A stretch of DNA of 64,000 bases from an uncultured Anaerolineae bacterium (GCA_937944445.1 CALDYP010000012.1:25287-89286), one strand, 5' to 3'; shown: positions 1-8,540, counted from the stretch's first letter. Program-made: numbers and translations. The notes: a model not told the origin generated them from the sequence alone.

Positions 1-129
1 CGCGATAAAGATGTGTTCAACGCCGATGTAGTTATGACGCAGGCGGCGCGCTTCCTCCGCAGCCTGCGAGAGAAATTCATGGCATTTCTCTCGAATTTCG
101 TTCTCTGGCAGCTCAGGCGACAGCGACAA
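1..129 (-). CDS. Clp N-terminal repeat domain protein (5' part only)
   Basis: This is the first 43 codons of a leftward gene that runs off the window. From a TTG start preceded by GGAG with 8-base spacing, it reads a helix with AAEEARRLRHNYIGVEHI. That is the hallmark of the Clp N-terminal repeat (ClpC/ClpA substrate and adaptor-binding domain). Whether a full Clp ATPase or a stand-alone Clp-N protein follows cannot be seen. The gene starts 80 bp behind the membrane AAA ATPase on the same strand. The 80 bp between them (130-209) is AT-rich and could hold a promoter, but I see no convincing -35/-10 pair. The family call is fairly secure and the identity as clpC is not. Confidence 0.72.
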   Translation of the reverse strand, partial: MSLSPELPENEIREKCHEFLSQAAEEARRLRHNYIGVEHIFIA

Positions 130-209
130 TGAACAAGCTCCTACGCGACTATAGAATGATCATTAGCACCTATGTATGTAAGTATAACGCATTTGCTGAG
201 AAACTTGTT

Positions 210-1406
210 TCAGTTGGTGCCACCCAATGGCAGCGTGGGCAGGGGCGCGTCCGTCACCACACCCGCCGGCGGCAGGCTGGCCACGAGAAACGCCACCAGC
301 AGCACGACCACCACCAAGCCGACCAGCGCAATGAGCAGGGCGGCACGGCTGCTGGCTGGCACAGTGGGCAGTTCTTGGCGCGCGTTCTCCAGCAGCCAGC
401 GCGTCATCAAGGCGGATTGCAGGCGCAGCGGCTGGCGCTGCGGGCGCAGGATGTGCCGGAACTCAAGGCCGCGCAGTTGGGCGGCGATGGCCGTTGTGTC
501 CATCGGGTTGTCGCTCTGCGCCAGCCAGACCTCCACCGCTTGCGCGGTGATCTCACGGGTGGGCGCGTCGTGCAGCAGGTTGGTGATGGCCGTCAACACG
601 ACGCGCTCATCCCGGCTGAGGCGGTTCCAGCGGCAGCGCAGCGCGGCTTGGCTGCGGGCGTAGACGTACTCCAGCGCGTCGTCGGGGGTGTCCCCGCGTT
701 GGATGGCGTCGACCAAGTCGTTGACTTGGCGCGGCATCCCGCCAGTTTCGAGGTAGGCGCGCTCGGCCAGCGCTGGCGGCACATACTCCAGCCGCGCGCT
801 CAGAAGCTGCTCCACCTCCAACCGCCCCAACGGGTTGAGCCGCAAGACGTGGTTCGGTTGAATCAGCGGGGACAGCGCGTTGAGGTGGGGGCTGTCCTCG
901 TCGGCGCTGGTGATGATGCTCAAGAAGGGGAAGGCCAGCGCCAGCTCCAGCAGATAGGCGGGGTGCGTGGGCGGGATCTTGCCCTCGCTGATGGCTTGGC
1001 CCATCAAGTGGATGTCGTCGAACAGCCAGATCACCCGCGCCTGCTGCCGCACATGCTGGCCGACGGTGGGCAGGAACACATCCCCCAACCAACGCGGCAG
1101 GTCACCAGCATTCGGCGCGGGCAGGCGGGCCGTGGCAAGGTCTTCGCGCTGAAGCGCTTGCCGTGTGGCATCAGCCAGCGCTTCTAGCCACGTGTCAAGG
1201 TTGGTGACGTGGTAGGGCGTGAGGGGCATCAGCACGCACACAAACCGCGGGTCGAGCGTGGTGATGCGCCGCAGCAGCGCGGAACGCCCCATCCCCTCCA
1301 TGCTCTGGATAGACAGAGCATAAGTGGCCGGCGCGTTGAGGAACTGGCGCAGCTCCGCCAGCAGCGCCTCACGACCGATAAAAGGGGGTGTCGTACTCTC
1401 GTTCAT
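210..1406 (-). CDS. Membrane-anchored AAA/NACHT-like ATPase domain protein
   Basis: The protein is about 398 residues. It opens with a FIGRE motif typical of STAND/AAA ATPases that follow a 'FVGRExEL' pattern. A P-loop-like EGMGRS lies near residues 37-42 and a Walker B-like VIWLFDDIH near residue 125. The usual P-loop Lys is Arg here, so ATP hydrolysis may be weak or absent. A winged-helix-like region follows. A single membrane segment of about 20 hydrophobic residues lies close to the C terminus, leaving a short tail outside. The ATG at 1406 is chosen because a TATAGT -10 element lies at 1414-1419, which would give a nearly leaderless mRNA. An open frame extends to 1481 without support. The role is unknown; signalling or regulation is likely. 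Confidence 0.7.
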   Translation of the reverse strand: MNESTTPPFIGREALLAELRQFLNAPATYALSIQSMEGMGRSALLRRITTLDPRFVCVLMPLTPYHVTNLDTWLEALADATRQALQREDLATARLPAPNAGDLPRWLGDVFLPTVGQHVRQQARVIWLFDDIHLMGQAISEGKIPPTHPAYLLELALAFPFLSIITSADEDSPHLNALSPLIQPNHVLRLNPLGRLEVEQLLSARLEYVPPALAERAYLETGGMPRQVNDLVDAIQRGDTPDDALEYVYARSQAALRCRWNRLSRDERVVLTAITNLLHDAPTREITAQAVEVWLAQSDNPMDTTAIAAQLRGLEFRHILRPQRQPLRLQSALMTRWLLENARQELPTVPASSRAALLIALVGLVVVVLLVAFLVASLPPAGVVTDAPLPTLPLGGTN

Positions 1407-1413
1407 GATGATG

Positions 1414-1419
1414 ACTATA
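1414..1419 (-). promoter_or_regulatory. -10 element, probably leaderless transcript
   Basis: TATAGT on the minus strand ends 7 bases before the ATG at 1406. The expected transcription start therefore falls at or next to the start codon. No Shine-Dalgarno sequence is visible and no good -35 was found. Confidence 0.4.
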
Positions 1420-1491
1420 GCGGGATTTGTCTTTTGTGCCACTGCGGAGGAGAAGTGCCACCCTTGAATCTCCGCGGCCATTGATTGACAA

Positions 1492-1623
1492 CTCAGGGCC
1501 TCACCCCGACGTTGCTTTGCGCCGTCGCCCCTCTCGAAGTGACCTGCCTCGCGGTCACCTGCAGAGAGGGGCAGCTGCCCCCTCCTCTACACGGGGAAAG
1601 GGGGTTGAGGGATGAAGCCTACC
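1492..1623. repeat. Interspersed 'CCTCA-CCCC' repeat, degraded copy
   Basis: The stretch between the ATPase and the kinase holds no gene. It carries a copy of the long interspersed repeat seen also near 6341, 21086, 32788 and 53489. Its parts are a CCTCACCCC start, a CCCTCTCGAAG block, a gAGAGGGG block and an AAGGGGGTTGAGGGATGA end. Both halves are inverted relative to each other, so the transcript could fold. Confidence 0.6.
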
Positions 1624-1715
1624 TAGAAGTCCGCAGACACTTCCTGCCCCAGAATTGCCAGCCGGTGCGCTTTCTGGCATACTGCGGCGGGTACTGGTCA
1701 CAGAATGAGGCAAGC

Positions 1716-2276
1716 ATGCAGGGACGGGTGTTGGCGCTGGTGGGGATGGCTGGCTCAGGCAAGACGGTGTGCGCACAGCACTTGGAACAGCGTGGCTTCC
1801 CACAGTTTCGCTTCGGCAGCCTCGTCGTGGACGAAGTGGCGCGGCGCGGGCAGCCCATCACCCCACACAACGAGCGCATTGTGCGCGAGGAGTTTCGCGC
1901 CCGCTACGGCATGGACGCGATGGCGCAGCTTGCGCTGCCACGGCTGCGCGCCATGCTCGCTGAACGGCCCTGTGTCGTGATCGACGGCCTTTACAGCTTC
2001 AGCGAGTACAAGACGCTTCAGCGCGAACTCAGTGAACAGTTGATCGTCGTGGCGGTGGTGGCCGAGCGCGCCCTGCGCTATGCGCGGCTGGCGCAGCGCC
2101 CAGAGCGCCCCCTCACCGCCGAACAAGCCCTAGAGCGCGACTATCAGGAGATTGAACACATCGAGAAAGGCGGCCCCATCGCCATCGCCGATTACACGCT
2201 GCTGAACAACAGCGGCGTGGCGGAACTGCTGGCGTCGCTTGACGCGCTGTTGGATCGGCTCACCTTCTACCCGTAA
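1716..2276 (+). CDS. P-loop nucleoside/dephospho-CoA kinase-like protein
   Basis: This 186-residue protein begins with a beta strand and a Walker A motif GMAGSGKT (residues 10-17). A kinase-like fold follows, with VVIDGLYSFSEY at a Walker B position and a basic LAQRPERPLT lid region. It resembles the dephospho-CoA kinase / adenylate-kinase-like (UPF0200-type) P-loop kinases; the substrate is not evident. The ATG at 1716 has a GAGG 5 bases upstream. The longer open frame back to 1485 runs through repeat DNA and is not believed. It converges with the cheR-like gene (18 bp gap) and is probably monocistronic. Confidence 0.72.
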   Translation: MQGRVLALVGMAGSGKTVCAQHLEQRGFPQFRFGSLVVDEVARRGQPITPHNERIVREEFRARYGMDAMAQLALPRLRAMLAERPCVVIDGLYSFSEYKTLQRELSEQLIVVAVVAERALRYARLAQRPERPLTAEQALERDYQEIEHIEKGGPIAIADYTLLNNSGVAELLASLDALLDRLTFYP

Positions 2277-2294
2277 AGATGCAAGTGATCGGCC

Positions 2295-3683
2295 TCAGTT
2301 CTCTAAGCGATCGGTCAGCATGTTGAGCACTTGACCGGCGGTGAGTTCGCTCAGCACGCTGATCGGCTGCTCGGGCGGCAGCTTTTGAACGAGCGTGCGC
2401 ACGCGCTGCCAGATGCGGTGTGCTTTGGGCAGGTCGCCGCTGCCCGTGTGGATCATCCCCAACATCAACAGCGACAGCAGATGATCGCGGTTGTAGTAAA
2501 GGGCGGCTTGCAGCTCTCTCTGAGCGAGAAACGTCTCACGCTCTTCGCTCAGCATCAGCGCGCGCAGGTAGTAGGCGTCGCTGTGGGTAGGGTCATAGCG
2601 CACAGCGGCGTTGAGGTGGGTGCGGGCCTCTGGGTAGGCTTTGCGATTGGCAAAGATGAAGGCCAGCAGCGTGTGCGCATGGGGCGCGTGAGGCGTCTCA
2701 AGCAGCATTTGCCCCAGCAGGCGCTCGGCGTGGTCAAAGTCCCCAGCGGTGAGGGCGGCCTCAACTTGCGTCATGTCTCCCTCGGGCGTTACAGGCAGCG
2801 CGCCCGCGGGCAGGCGTACTTCCGTTAACAGCCTAGTGAGCGGCTGCGTAGCGCGTTTGCGCGTCTTTTGGTAGATCGGTGAGTTCAGCGGCGCGTCGAT
2901 TTGCCAGCGCTCACGCCGACTGCGCAGCGCCTCCGCGCTGCCCAGCAGCAGCCAACCGCCCGGTCGCAGCAGGTGATACAGGTTGTCCTCGGCCATCTGC
3001 ACGTGCCGCGCGGTGAAGTACAGCAGGATGTTGCGACAGAAGATGATGTCGAACAGCGGCAGCGCGGGCGGGTTGATGAGGTTGCCACGGATGAACGTCA
3101 CGCGCTCGACGATCTCACGGCGCAGTTGATAGCTGTCCTCGTGTGGGATGAAGTAGCGGCGCAGGAACGTTTCGTTCACGTGGCGGAACGACCATTTGCG
3201 ATAGACGGCCCGCTGTGCCTGCTGAAGCGCGGCCTCGTTGATGTCCATGCCGATGAGGTTGATCTGCCAGCGGTCGATGTCCGGCAGGAACTCGTTCAGC
3301 GCGATGGCGATGCTGTAGGGTTCCTCGCCGGTGGAACAGCCGACGCTCAGCACGTTCAGCTCGAACTCGCCGGCTTGGCGGCGCTTCAAGACCAGCGGCG
3401 GCAGCAGGCGCTCGCGCAAGAGGCGGAAATGCTGCGGGTCGCGCATGAAGTACGTTTCGCCGATGGTGAGGGCAGCCAGCAGGCGCTGCCATGTCGGCGA
3501 CTCTTCGGGGCTGCGCTCCAGCTCGGCCAGCCACAAGTCAAGGTTGCCATACGAGAGACGTGCTAAAATGTGAGAGACGTCCGCCCTCAAGAGGCTGCTG
3601 ACGGCAAGCCCTGTGCGACCCTCGATCAATTGGATGGCACGCTGTAAGCTATCGGTGGTCAATGAACTGCCATGAGTCATCAT
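2295..3683 (-). CDS. CheR-type protein-glutamate O-methyltransferase with TPR tail
   Basis: The protein has 462 residues. The N-terminal part (about 1-90) matches the CheR all-alpha domain. Residues about 95-280 hold the SAM-binding domain, with SVGCSTGEEPYSIA, an acidic MDINEAAL, and FCRNILLYF (CheR NV-L-YF motif). The C-terminal 160 residues contain TPR-like helical pairs (NRKAYPEARTHLNAAVRYDP). CheR transfers methyl groups from SAM to receptor glutamates, and CheR-TPR fusions usually serve non-flagellar chemosensory systems. No receptor, CheA, CheB or CheW gene is in this window, so it is an orphan here. ATG codons at 3683 and 3680 are both possible. A TATAAT at 3696-3701 implies a 5' leader of only about 6 bases. 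Confidence 0.88.
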   Translation of the reverse strand: MMTHGSSLTTDSLQRAIQLIEGRTGLAVSSLLRADVSHILARLSYGNLDLWLAELERSPEESPTWQRLLAALTIGETYFMRDPQHFRLLRERLLPPLVLKRRQAGEFELNVLSVGCSTGEEPYSIAIALNEFLPDIDRWQINLIGMDINEAALQQAQRAVYRKWSFRHVNETFLRRYFIPHEDSYQLRREIVERVTFIRGNLINPPALPLFDIIFCRNILLYFTARHVQMAEDNLYHLLRPGGWLLLGSAEALRSRRERWQIDAPLNSPIYQKTRKRATQPLTRLLTEVRLPAGALPVTPEGDMTQVEAALTAGDFDHAERLLGQMLLETPHAPHAHTLLAFIFANRKAYPEARTHLNAAVRYDPTHSDAYYLRALMLSEERETFLAQRELQAALYYNRDHLLSLLMLGMIHTGSGDLPKAHRIWQRVRTLVQKLPPEQPISVLSELTAGQVLNMLTDRLEN

Positions 3684-3695
3684 AAGGACGGATGA

Positions 3696-3701
3696 ATTAT
3701 A
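3696..3701 (-). promoter_or_regulatory. -10 element for the cheR-like gene
   Basis: The minus strand reads AGTATAAT, a perfect TATAAT hexamer, about 13 bases before the cheR-like start. The predicted leader is therefore very short and there is no Shine-Dalgarno. A matching -35 is not clear. Confidence 0.5.
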
Positions 3702-3750
3702 CTATGACGAAACGGTAGCTAACAGCGCAGATTAAACACGGGAGCGCCCA

Positions 3751-6333
3751 TTGAAGCGACAGGGATTGAGGAGTCAGGCCGTGCGTCGTCGGCGCTTGGC
3801 GCTGGGGTTGATGGCCGTGATGTGGGGGCTGCTGCTGGCGCAGCCTGCGCGCGCCCAAACGCCGATTGAGTTCACGGCGGGTGGGCCGCTGGCGTTCGGC
3901 GGCGCAGCATGGCAAGCCAACGGCCTCATCAACCGCGTCATCTTCTACCCGAACGACGTGATCGAGGTCGGGATGGCAGTCGGGATGCGCCTGCCCGATG
4001 GCGACGTCACCCTGCCGTATCGGATGCGCGCCGCGCTGGCGATCAAGCCGCTGCACACCTCCAACGGCTTGCAGCTCCCTTATGACCCGCGCGAGCCGTG
4101 GTCGCCGTTCACTGAGGCGGGCGTGGCGCTCAGCAACGTCAACCTGCCCGTGCGCCTGCTGCAAATCGTCGAGACGGACGAGATCACCGTGATCGACGAC
4201 CGCACCCTGTCGTTTCGGTTGCTCTTTCGCGCGGCGCTGCCCGCTGACCTCGAGAGCGGCTACTACGCGCTGATGCTGCTTGGCAGCGCCGCGGTGGGCG
4301 ACAGCGACCCGTTCGACTGGTACGAAAACCGCATCTTCAGCACGCGCGGGACGGGCGCGGCGGGCGACGTCGATCAGCGGCTGCCGCTGGTGCTGCGGGT
4401 CGGCGATGCGTCCCCGCCGCTGGTGGAGTGGGTGCTGAACGGGCAGGCACTCCCGCGGGAGTCGTTCGCGGCGCTCACACAGGGGCGGGCCATCGTGCAG
4501 CCGCCCGGGCCGATAAACCTCGCGCCGGCGCTGGTGGCGCTCAACTTTCCGCCGCTGTTTCCGTCGGGCGGCCTAACCGGGCGCATCGAGTCGCTCGGCA
4601 CGCGCCGCCTGCTCGGCACAGCAACCAACTCCGTGATCAACACAACGCCGCTGCCCATTACGACGTTCGTCGGGGGCGCGCCGCGCGGGAGCTTCTTTCA
4701 GCTTCAGACCGCCGATCCAGCCTACGGCGTCGAGTTCGTCCGCTATGGGATCTACCGCGTGATCCTGCGCGGCACGCTCAACGATCAGTTCGGCAACCAG
4801 TACCGTGGCGGCGGCACGTATGAGATCGCCATTGCCGAGCCGCTGACGCTCATCCCGCGCATCCCAGACGGCTACCCGCTGCCGATCAACACGCCGCTGA
4901 CGTGGGGGTTTGACGCGCTGCCCAACGTGACGGGGCAAGCTGAGGTCGTCGTGGATTTTGCGCCCATCGACGGCAGCCCGCCGACGCAGCGCGTCTTCCT
5001 CGGCAGCGTGCGCGCGGGGCGCTTTCAAGCGTTTGAGCCGTTGACGTTCGACCGCGCGGGGGTGTATCGGGTGCGCTATCGAGCGCAGGCGCTCGACGCG
5101 GATGAACGCCTGTGGTTCACAGAGCGCGTCTCGGTCGGCGTGGTGGTTGACCCCGCCAGCCCGATCGTGGCGCATGGGCGGCGCGGCCTTGACGGGTACA
5201 CGCGCCACCCGCAAGCCCATTTCGACAGCGCCGTATACCCCTACGACGCCGTGCTGAGCGAGACGCTGGTGAACGCCCCGTACCACGCAGGCGACCTTGT
5301 GACGTTCGCCCCGTCGGAGCGCGCAGCGCTGCGGCCGGTGCTGACCTTCCAAGACCTGCGCGGGGATACCGCGGCGCGGCTGCTCACGCGGCTGCGCGGC
5401 TTCAGCAACCCAGAGGGCGACCTTGAGGAACTGCTGCGGCGCGACAGCCTGCCCGTGCTCTACCCGAACGGCTACGGCTTCCTAACGTTGAGCGCCCCCG
5501 CCGGGACGATCGCCCTCACCGGGCAGGGCAGCGCCGACGGCGCATACACCCCGCGCGTGCCGCTGACCAACTTCCCGAACGGGGCGGCGCTGCTGTGGAT
5601 GGGCGGCGTGCGCTTGAACGACCCCGCCCAGACGGCAGGCTACGCCGCGGGCGTGACCGTTGGCGGGCAGGGGGCGCGCGTCGAACGGGGCGCAGATGTG
5701 CCCCTGCGCTGGCTGACGCTGAACGGCGGCGACGGCGCGATCCTGCCGCTGCGCCAGTCGTTCGAGTGGTGGGTGCAGGCCTTTCCGCCGCGCGCGGGGG
5801 GCGCATACAGCGTTCGGCTGCAAGCGCCCAACGGCGTGAGCCTGCGCCTGCCCGCTCAGCCAGTCGGTGACTTCGGGTTGTATCGTGTGGCCGTGGACGG
5901 GCGCATCTTCGATCAAGCGGGCGTGTGGCAAGCCGCGCTCCAAGATGAGCTTGACCGCTTGACGCTCGTCAGCGCGCGTTGGATCGTCCTGCCGTCAGAC
6001 GCGCGCCTGACGCTCAGCAGCCCATCTATTGTCCCCATCAGCGGCGGGCAGGCGACCGTGCGCGTGGACGTGCCTGCGGGCTGGCGCGGCGTGCGCGGCA
6101 CGGTGATCGTCCATCACCCACAGGGCACAGTGGACGCGCGCGAGGCCGCCGTAACAGGGGCGACGTGGAGCGTCACGCTCAACCGCGCGGAGTGGCTGCG
6201 GCGCAGTCCGTGGGCCGAGGTCGGGCCGCTGCGGGTGACACTGCTGCTGACCGGCGAGACCGCAGAGGGTCAGGCGTTGTTGGCCGCCCGCGAACTGACC
6301 GTGCAGGCCGGAAGGGTGATTTATGTGGATTAA
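3751..6333 (+). CDS. Large secreted protein of unknown function
   Basis: The predicted protein has 860 residues. A positively charged start (RRRRLAL) is followed by a hydrophobic stretch and a QPARAQ signal-peptidase I-like site near residue 36. The rest is beta-rich, with recurring Ig/fibronectin-like phrases (for example FDRAGVYRVRYRAQALD and VGDFGLYRVAVDGRIFDQAGVW), and no catalytic motif was recognised. The TTG start at 3751 has GGGAG 6 bases upstream and is needed to include the basic n-region. The next gene begins inside its last codons, so the two are translationally linked. That partner is a secreted beta-propeller with a cytochrome c domain, which suggests an extracytoplasmic redox or surface complex. 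The specific function is unknown. Confidence 0.75.
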   Translation: MKRQGLRSQAVRRRRLALGLMAVMWGLLLAQPARAQTPIEFTAGGPLAFGGAAWQANGLINRVIFYPNDVIEVGMAVGMRLPDGDVTLPYRMRAALAIKPLHTSNGLQLPYDPREPWSPFTEAGVALSNVNLPVRLLQIVETDEITVIDDRTLSFRLLFRAALPADLESGYYALMLLGSAAVGDSDPFDWYENRIFSTRGTGAAGDVDQRLPLVLRVGDASPPLVEWVLNGQALPRESFAALTQGRAIVQPPGPINLAPALVALNFPPLFPSGGLTGRIESLGTRRLLGTATNSVINTTPLPITTFVGGAPRGSFFQLQTADPAYGVEFVRYGIYRVILRGTLNDQFGNQYRGGGTYEIAIAEPLTLIPRIPDGYPLPINTPLTWGFDALPNVTGQAEVVVDFAPIDGSPPTQRVFLGSVRAGRFQAFEPLTFDRAGVYRVRYRAQALDADERLWFTERVSVGVVVDPASPIVAHGRRGLDGYTRHPQAHFDSAVYPYDAVLSETLVNAPYHAGDLVTFAPSERAALRPVLTFQDLRGDTAARLLTRLRGFSNPEGDLEELLRRDSLPVLYPNGYGFLTLSAPAGTIALTGQGSADGAYTPRVPLTNFPNGAALLWMGGVRLNDPAQTAGYAAGVTVGGQGARVERGADVPLRWLTLNGGDGAILPLRQSFEWWVQAFPPRAGGAYSVRLQAPNGVSLRLPAQPVGDFGLYRVAVDGRIFDQAGVWQAALQDELDRLTLVSARWIVLPSDARLTLSSPSIVPISGGQATVRVDVPAGWRGVRGTVIVHHPQGTVDAREAAVTGATWSVTLNRAEWLRRSPWAEVGPLRVTLLLTGETAEGQALLAARELTVQAGRVIYVD

Positions 6334-7753
6334 ACAGGCCTCATCCCCACTCTTCTTCTCTCGGCAGCTGGCCGCAGGGCAGGCCACTTCTAGGGACAAG
6401 TCCCCTCTCCACGGAAGAGGGGATTTAGGGGTGAGGCCTCACCCCCTTCTTCTGGTAATGCTCCTGTTGTTGTTCTTCCTGCCCCCCCTGCGCGCACAGA
6501 CTCCCGCGCCGCTGCTGACCCTGCCGAGCGCGAACGCCGTCGCCAGCGTGGGGCGTGCTTACGCTGTGCTGCCATCGGGCGAGGTGGCCGTAATCAACCC
6601 GACGGTGCTCAGCGTGGGCGTGGTCAACCTGCGGGCGCGGGCGCTCAGCCGTGAGGTGGCGCTGAGCTTTGCGCCGCAGCGCCTGCTGCTGCTGCCGGAG
6701 CGCGCGCGGATCGCCGTCCTGTCGGAGGGCGCGCCGCGCCTCGCCGTGATCGACGTGGCGACGCTGACCGTCACGCGCGAGATCGTGATCGACGTGCCGC
6801 TGCCTGTGGGCGCTTCTGCCCACAGCATGGCCGCCCTCAGCCCGTCGCGGGTGGTGGTCGGCCTGCCAGATCGCTTGGTCGAGGTGGACTTGCTGACGGG
6901 CGAGACGACGTCCGCCGCGCGCGACTTGAGCGAGGGCGTGCTGCTGGCAGCGTGGGGCGGCTATCGCTACCGCCTCACACAGGCGGGCGAGTTTGAGGTG
7001 ATCGGGGCAGGCGGCGTGCGGGTGACGGCTCCGCTGCCGACCGCTGACCGCGTGCACCGCGTCGGCGTGCCCGCGTTGGACGCGCGCGCCGGCCTGCTTT
7101 ACGTGCCGCTGACCCTGCGCGCCGCAGGCGACCCCGACCGGCTGCCGTTTGACGCCCAGTTCGACGCCGTGCTAGTCGTGGTCGATCTGGCGCGGCCCGG
7201 CGTGCGGAGCTGGATCCGCCTAGACATGGCCGATGGCGTGTGGCATCTGCCGTCGGCGGCGCTGCTCAACGCCGATCGCACGCGGCTGCTCGTCACGTAT
7301 GCCGCCAGCAACCGTTTGTCTGTGCTGGACGTGCGCGCCGGGCAGCGCGTCGTGACGACCCCGGTTGGCGCGCACCCGCTGGACGTCGGCTTCAGCGCCG
7401 ATGGTCAATTCGCCTTCACCGTCAACCGCGTAGACCGCAGCCTCACGCTGTTGGATGGGCGCTTGTTCGGCGCGCCGGAGAGCATCCCGACGACCGAGCG
7501 CACGCCGCCGCCCGTCGTCAGCGTGGGCGAGCGCTGGTTCTACACTGCAGCAGACGCGCGCATCGCGTGGAACCACGCGCTGAGCTGCTACACCTGCCAC
7601 GCGCCGCGCGGGGTGCTCGGTTCTTACATCACACGCAGCGACGACGACCTGAGCGCCTTCCTGCGGGCGCACATCGTCAACGCGCAGGGCGGCAGCGGCC
7701 TCAACGACGTCGACTTGGCCGCGTTGGTGGCCTTCCTACGCACCCTGCCTTGA
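6323..7753 (+). CDS. Secreted beta-propeller (YVTN-like) with C-terminal cytochrome c domain
   Basis: After a signal sequence ending near PPLRAQ, about 330 residues form repeated four-stranded units typical of a YVTN/NHL-type propeller (for example LSVLDVRAGQRVVTTPVGAHPLDVGFSADG). The last 75 residues contain one c-type haem site CYTCH and end with DVDLAALVAFLRTLP, as in cytochrome c / methylamine-utilisation-type proteins. The ATG at 6323 overlaps the upstream gene and has a GGAAGGG ribosome site. However, codons 8-40 are encoded by the interspersed repeat. The GTG at 6431 (GAGGGG 8 bases upstream) gives a cleaner signal peptide, so the start is undecided. A periplasmic or surface electron-transfer role is inferred. 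Confidence 0.78.
   Translation: MWIKQASSPLFFSRQLAAGQATSRDKSPLHGRGDLGVRPHPLLLVMLLLLFFLPPLRAQTPAPLLTLPSANAVASVGRAYAVLPSGEVAVINPTVLSVGVVNLRARALSREVALSFAPQRLLLLPERARIAVLSEGAPRLAVIDVATLTVTREIVIDVPLPVGASAHSMAALSPSRVVVGLPDRLVEVDLLTGETTSAARDLSEGVLLAAWGGYRYRLTQAGEFEVIGAGGVRVTAPLPTADRVHRVGVPALDARAGLLYVPLTLRAAGDPDRLPFDAQFDAVLVVVDLARPGVRSWIRLDMADGVWHLPSAALLNADRTRLLVTYAASNRLSVLDVRAGQRVVTTPVGAHPLDVGFSADGQFAFTVNRVDRSLTLLDGRLFGAPESIPTTERTPPPVVSVGERWFYTAADARIAWNHALSCYTCHAPRGVLGSYITRSDDDLSAFLRAHIVNAQGGSGLNDVDLAALVAFLRTLP
6341..6440 (+). repeat. Interspersed repeat copy fused to the start of the propeller-cytochrome gene
   Basis: This repeat copy runs from AGGCCTCATCCCC through GGCCGCAGGGCAGGCC and CCCCTCTCCACGG to GATTTAGGGGTGAGG, where the signal peptide begins. 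Its 3' end holds GAGGGG, 8 bases, then GTG, a ready-made ribosome site and start codon. The same arrangement occurs at 32788-32890. Confidence 0.75.
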
Positions 7754-7794
7754 GCTACCCCAACCGCAACCGCTGCTAAATTAATCTTTAACCC

Positions 7795-7824
7795 TTGCAA
7801 AAATCCTCAAGGTGTCGTTATATT
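7795..7824 (+). promoter_or_regulatory. Promoter of the DtxR-type regulator
   Basis: TTGCAA (7795-7800) and TATATT (7819-7824) are separated by 18 bases in the AT-rich gap before the regulator gene. A GAGGGG ribosome site follows immediately before the ATG at 7860. Confidence 0.55.
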
Positions 7825-7859
7825 TATCATAGACTTTTGTTTTATTGGTCTGAGGGGTC

Positions 7860-8540
7860 ATGTCCACTGACACGATGCGCGAGTATCTCGCCGAGACATA
7901 TCGCCTTGCCTACTATCAGCAGGGCGATGCATATGTTAGCACATCGGCGCTGGCGGAGGTGATGCGCGTTAGCGCCCCAGCCGTCACGCGCATGGTGCAG
8001 CGCCTGCGCGAGCATGGCTATCTTGAGCATGAGCCTTACCGCGGCGTGATCCTCACCCCTGAGGGTGAGCGGGAAGCGCTGCGCACGATCCGCAAGCATC
8101 GCATCGTCGAGCGCTTCTTGGTCGACGTGATGAAGTTCGGCTGGCATGAAGTCCACGACTACGCCGACGACTTCGGCGCGAGCGTGAGCGACAAGTTAGC
8201 CGAGAAGATGAACGAGATGGCCGGCTTCCCGCGGCGCTGCCCCCACGGCGAGCCGATCCCGCGCCCAGATGGCACGATGCCGCGCGTCGTCGATGAGCCG
8301 CTGCACGAGGTGCCGGTGGGGCGCGAGTACGTCGTGAGCCGCGCGAACACCCACGACAGCCACATGCTGCGCTATCTGGACTCGTTGGGGCTGCGCCCGG
8401 GCACGACGCTGCACTTGGTCGATCATGCGCCGTTCAACGGCCCGCTGCGCGTGCGCGTGGGCGATTCTGAACACTTCATCGGCCACGACTTATCGCACGT
8501 GCTGCGCGTCTGCACCCGCGAGCAGTTCGACCTCGTTTAG
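7860..8540 (+). CDS. DtxR/MntR-family metal-dependent transcriptional repressor
   Basis: This 226-residue protein has the three-part layout of DtxR/IdeR/MntR repressors. A winged helix (about 1-65) contains the recognition segment VSAPAVTRMVQRLREHGYLEHEPYRGVILTPEG. A dimerisation and metal-binding region (about 66-140) contains ERFLVDVMKFGWHEVHDYAD and GFPRRCPHGEPIP. A C-terminal FeoA/SH3-like domain (about 150-226) completes it. Such proteins bind Fe(II) or Mn(II) and repress metal uptake genes. No transporter gene lies beside it, so targets are elsewhere or it regulates itself. It is preceded by its own promoter and ribosome site. The family assignment is firm; which metal it senses is not. 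Confidence 0.88.
   Translation: MSTDTMREYLAETYRLAYYQQGDAYVSTSALAEVMRVSAPAVTRMVQRLREHGYLEHEPYRGVILTPEGEREALRTIRKHRIVERFLVDVMKFGWHEVHDYADDFGASVSDKLAEKMNEMAGFPRRCPHGEPIPRPDGTMPRVVDEPLHEVPVGREYVVSRANTHDSHMLRYLDSLGLRPGTTLHLVDHAPFNGPLRVRVGDSEHFIGHDLSHVLRVCTREQFDLV

Noticed and set aside
129..1187. Rightward 352-codon open frame opposite the AAA ATPase
   Set aside because: It is a frame opposite a convincing protein, with Gln/Arg/Val-rich composition typical of antisense GC-rich DNA and no homologous motif.
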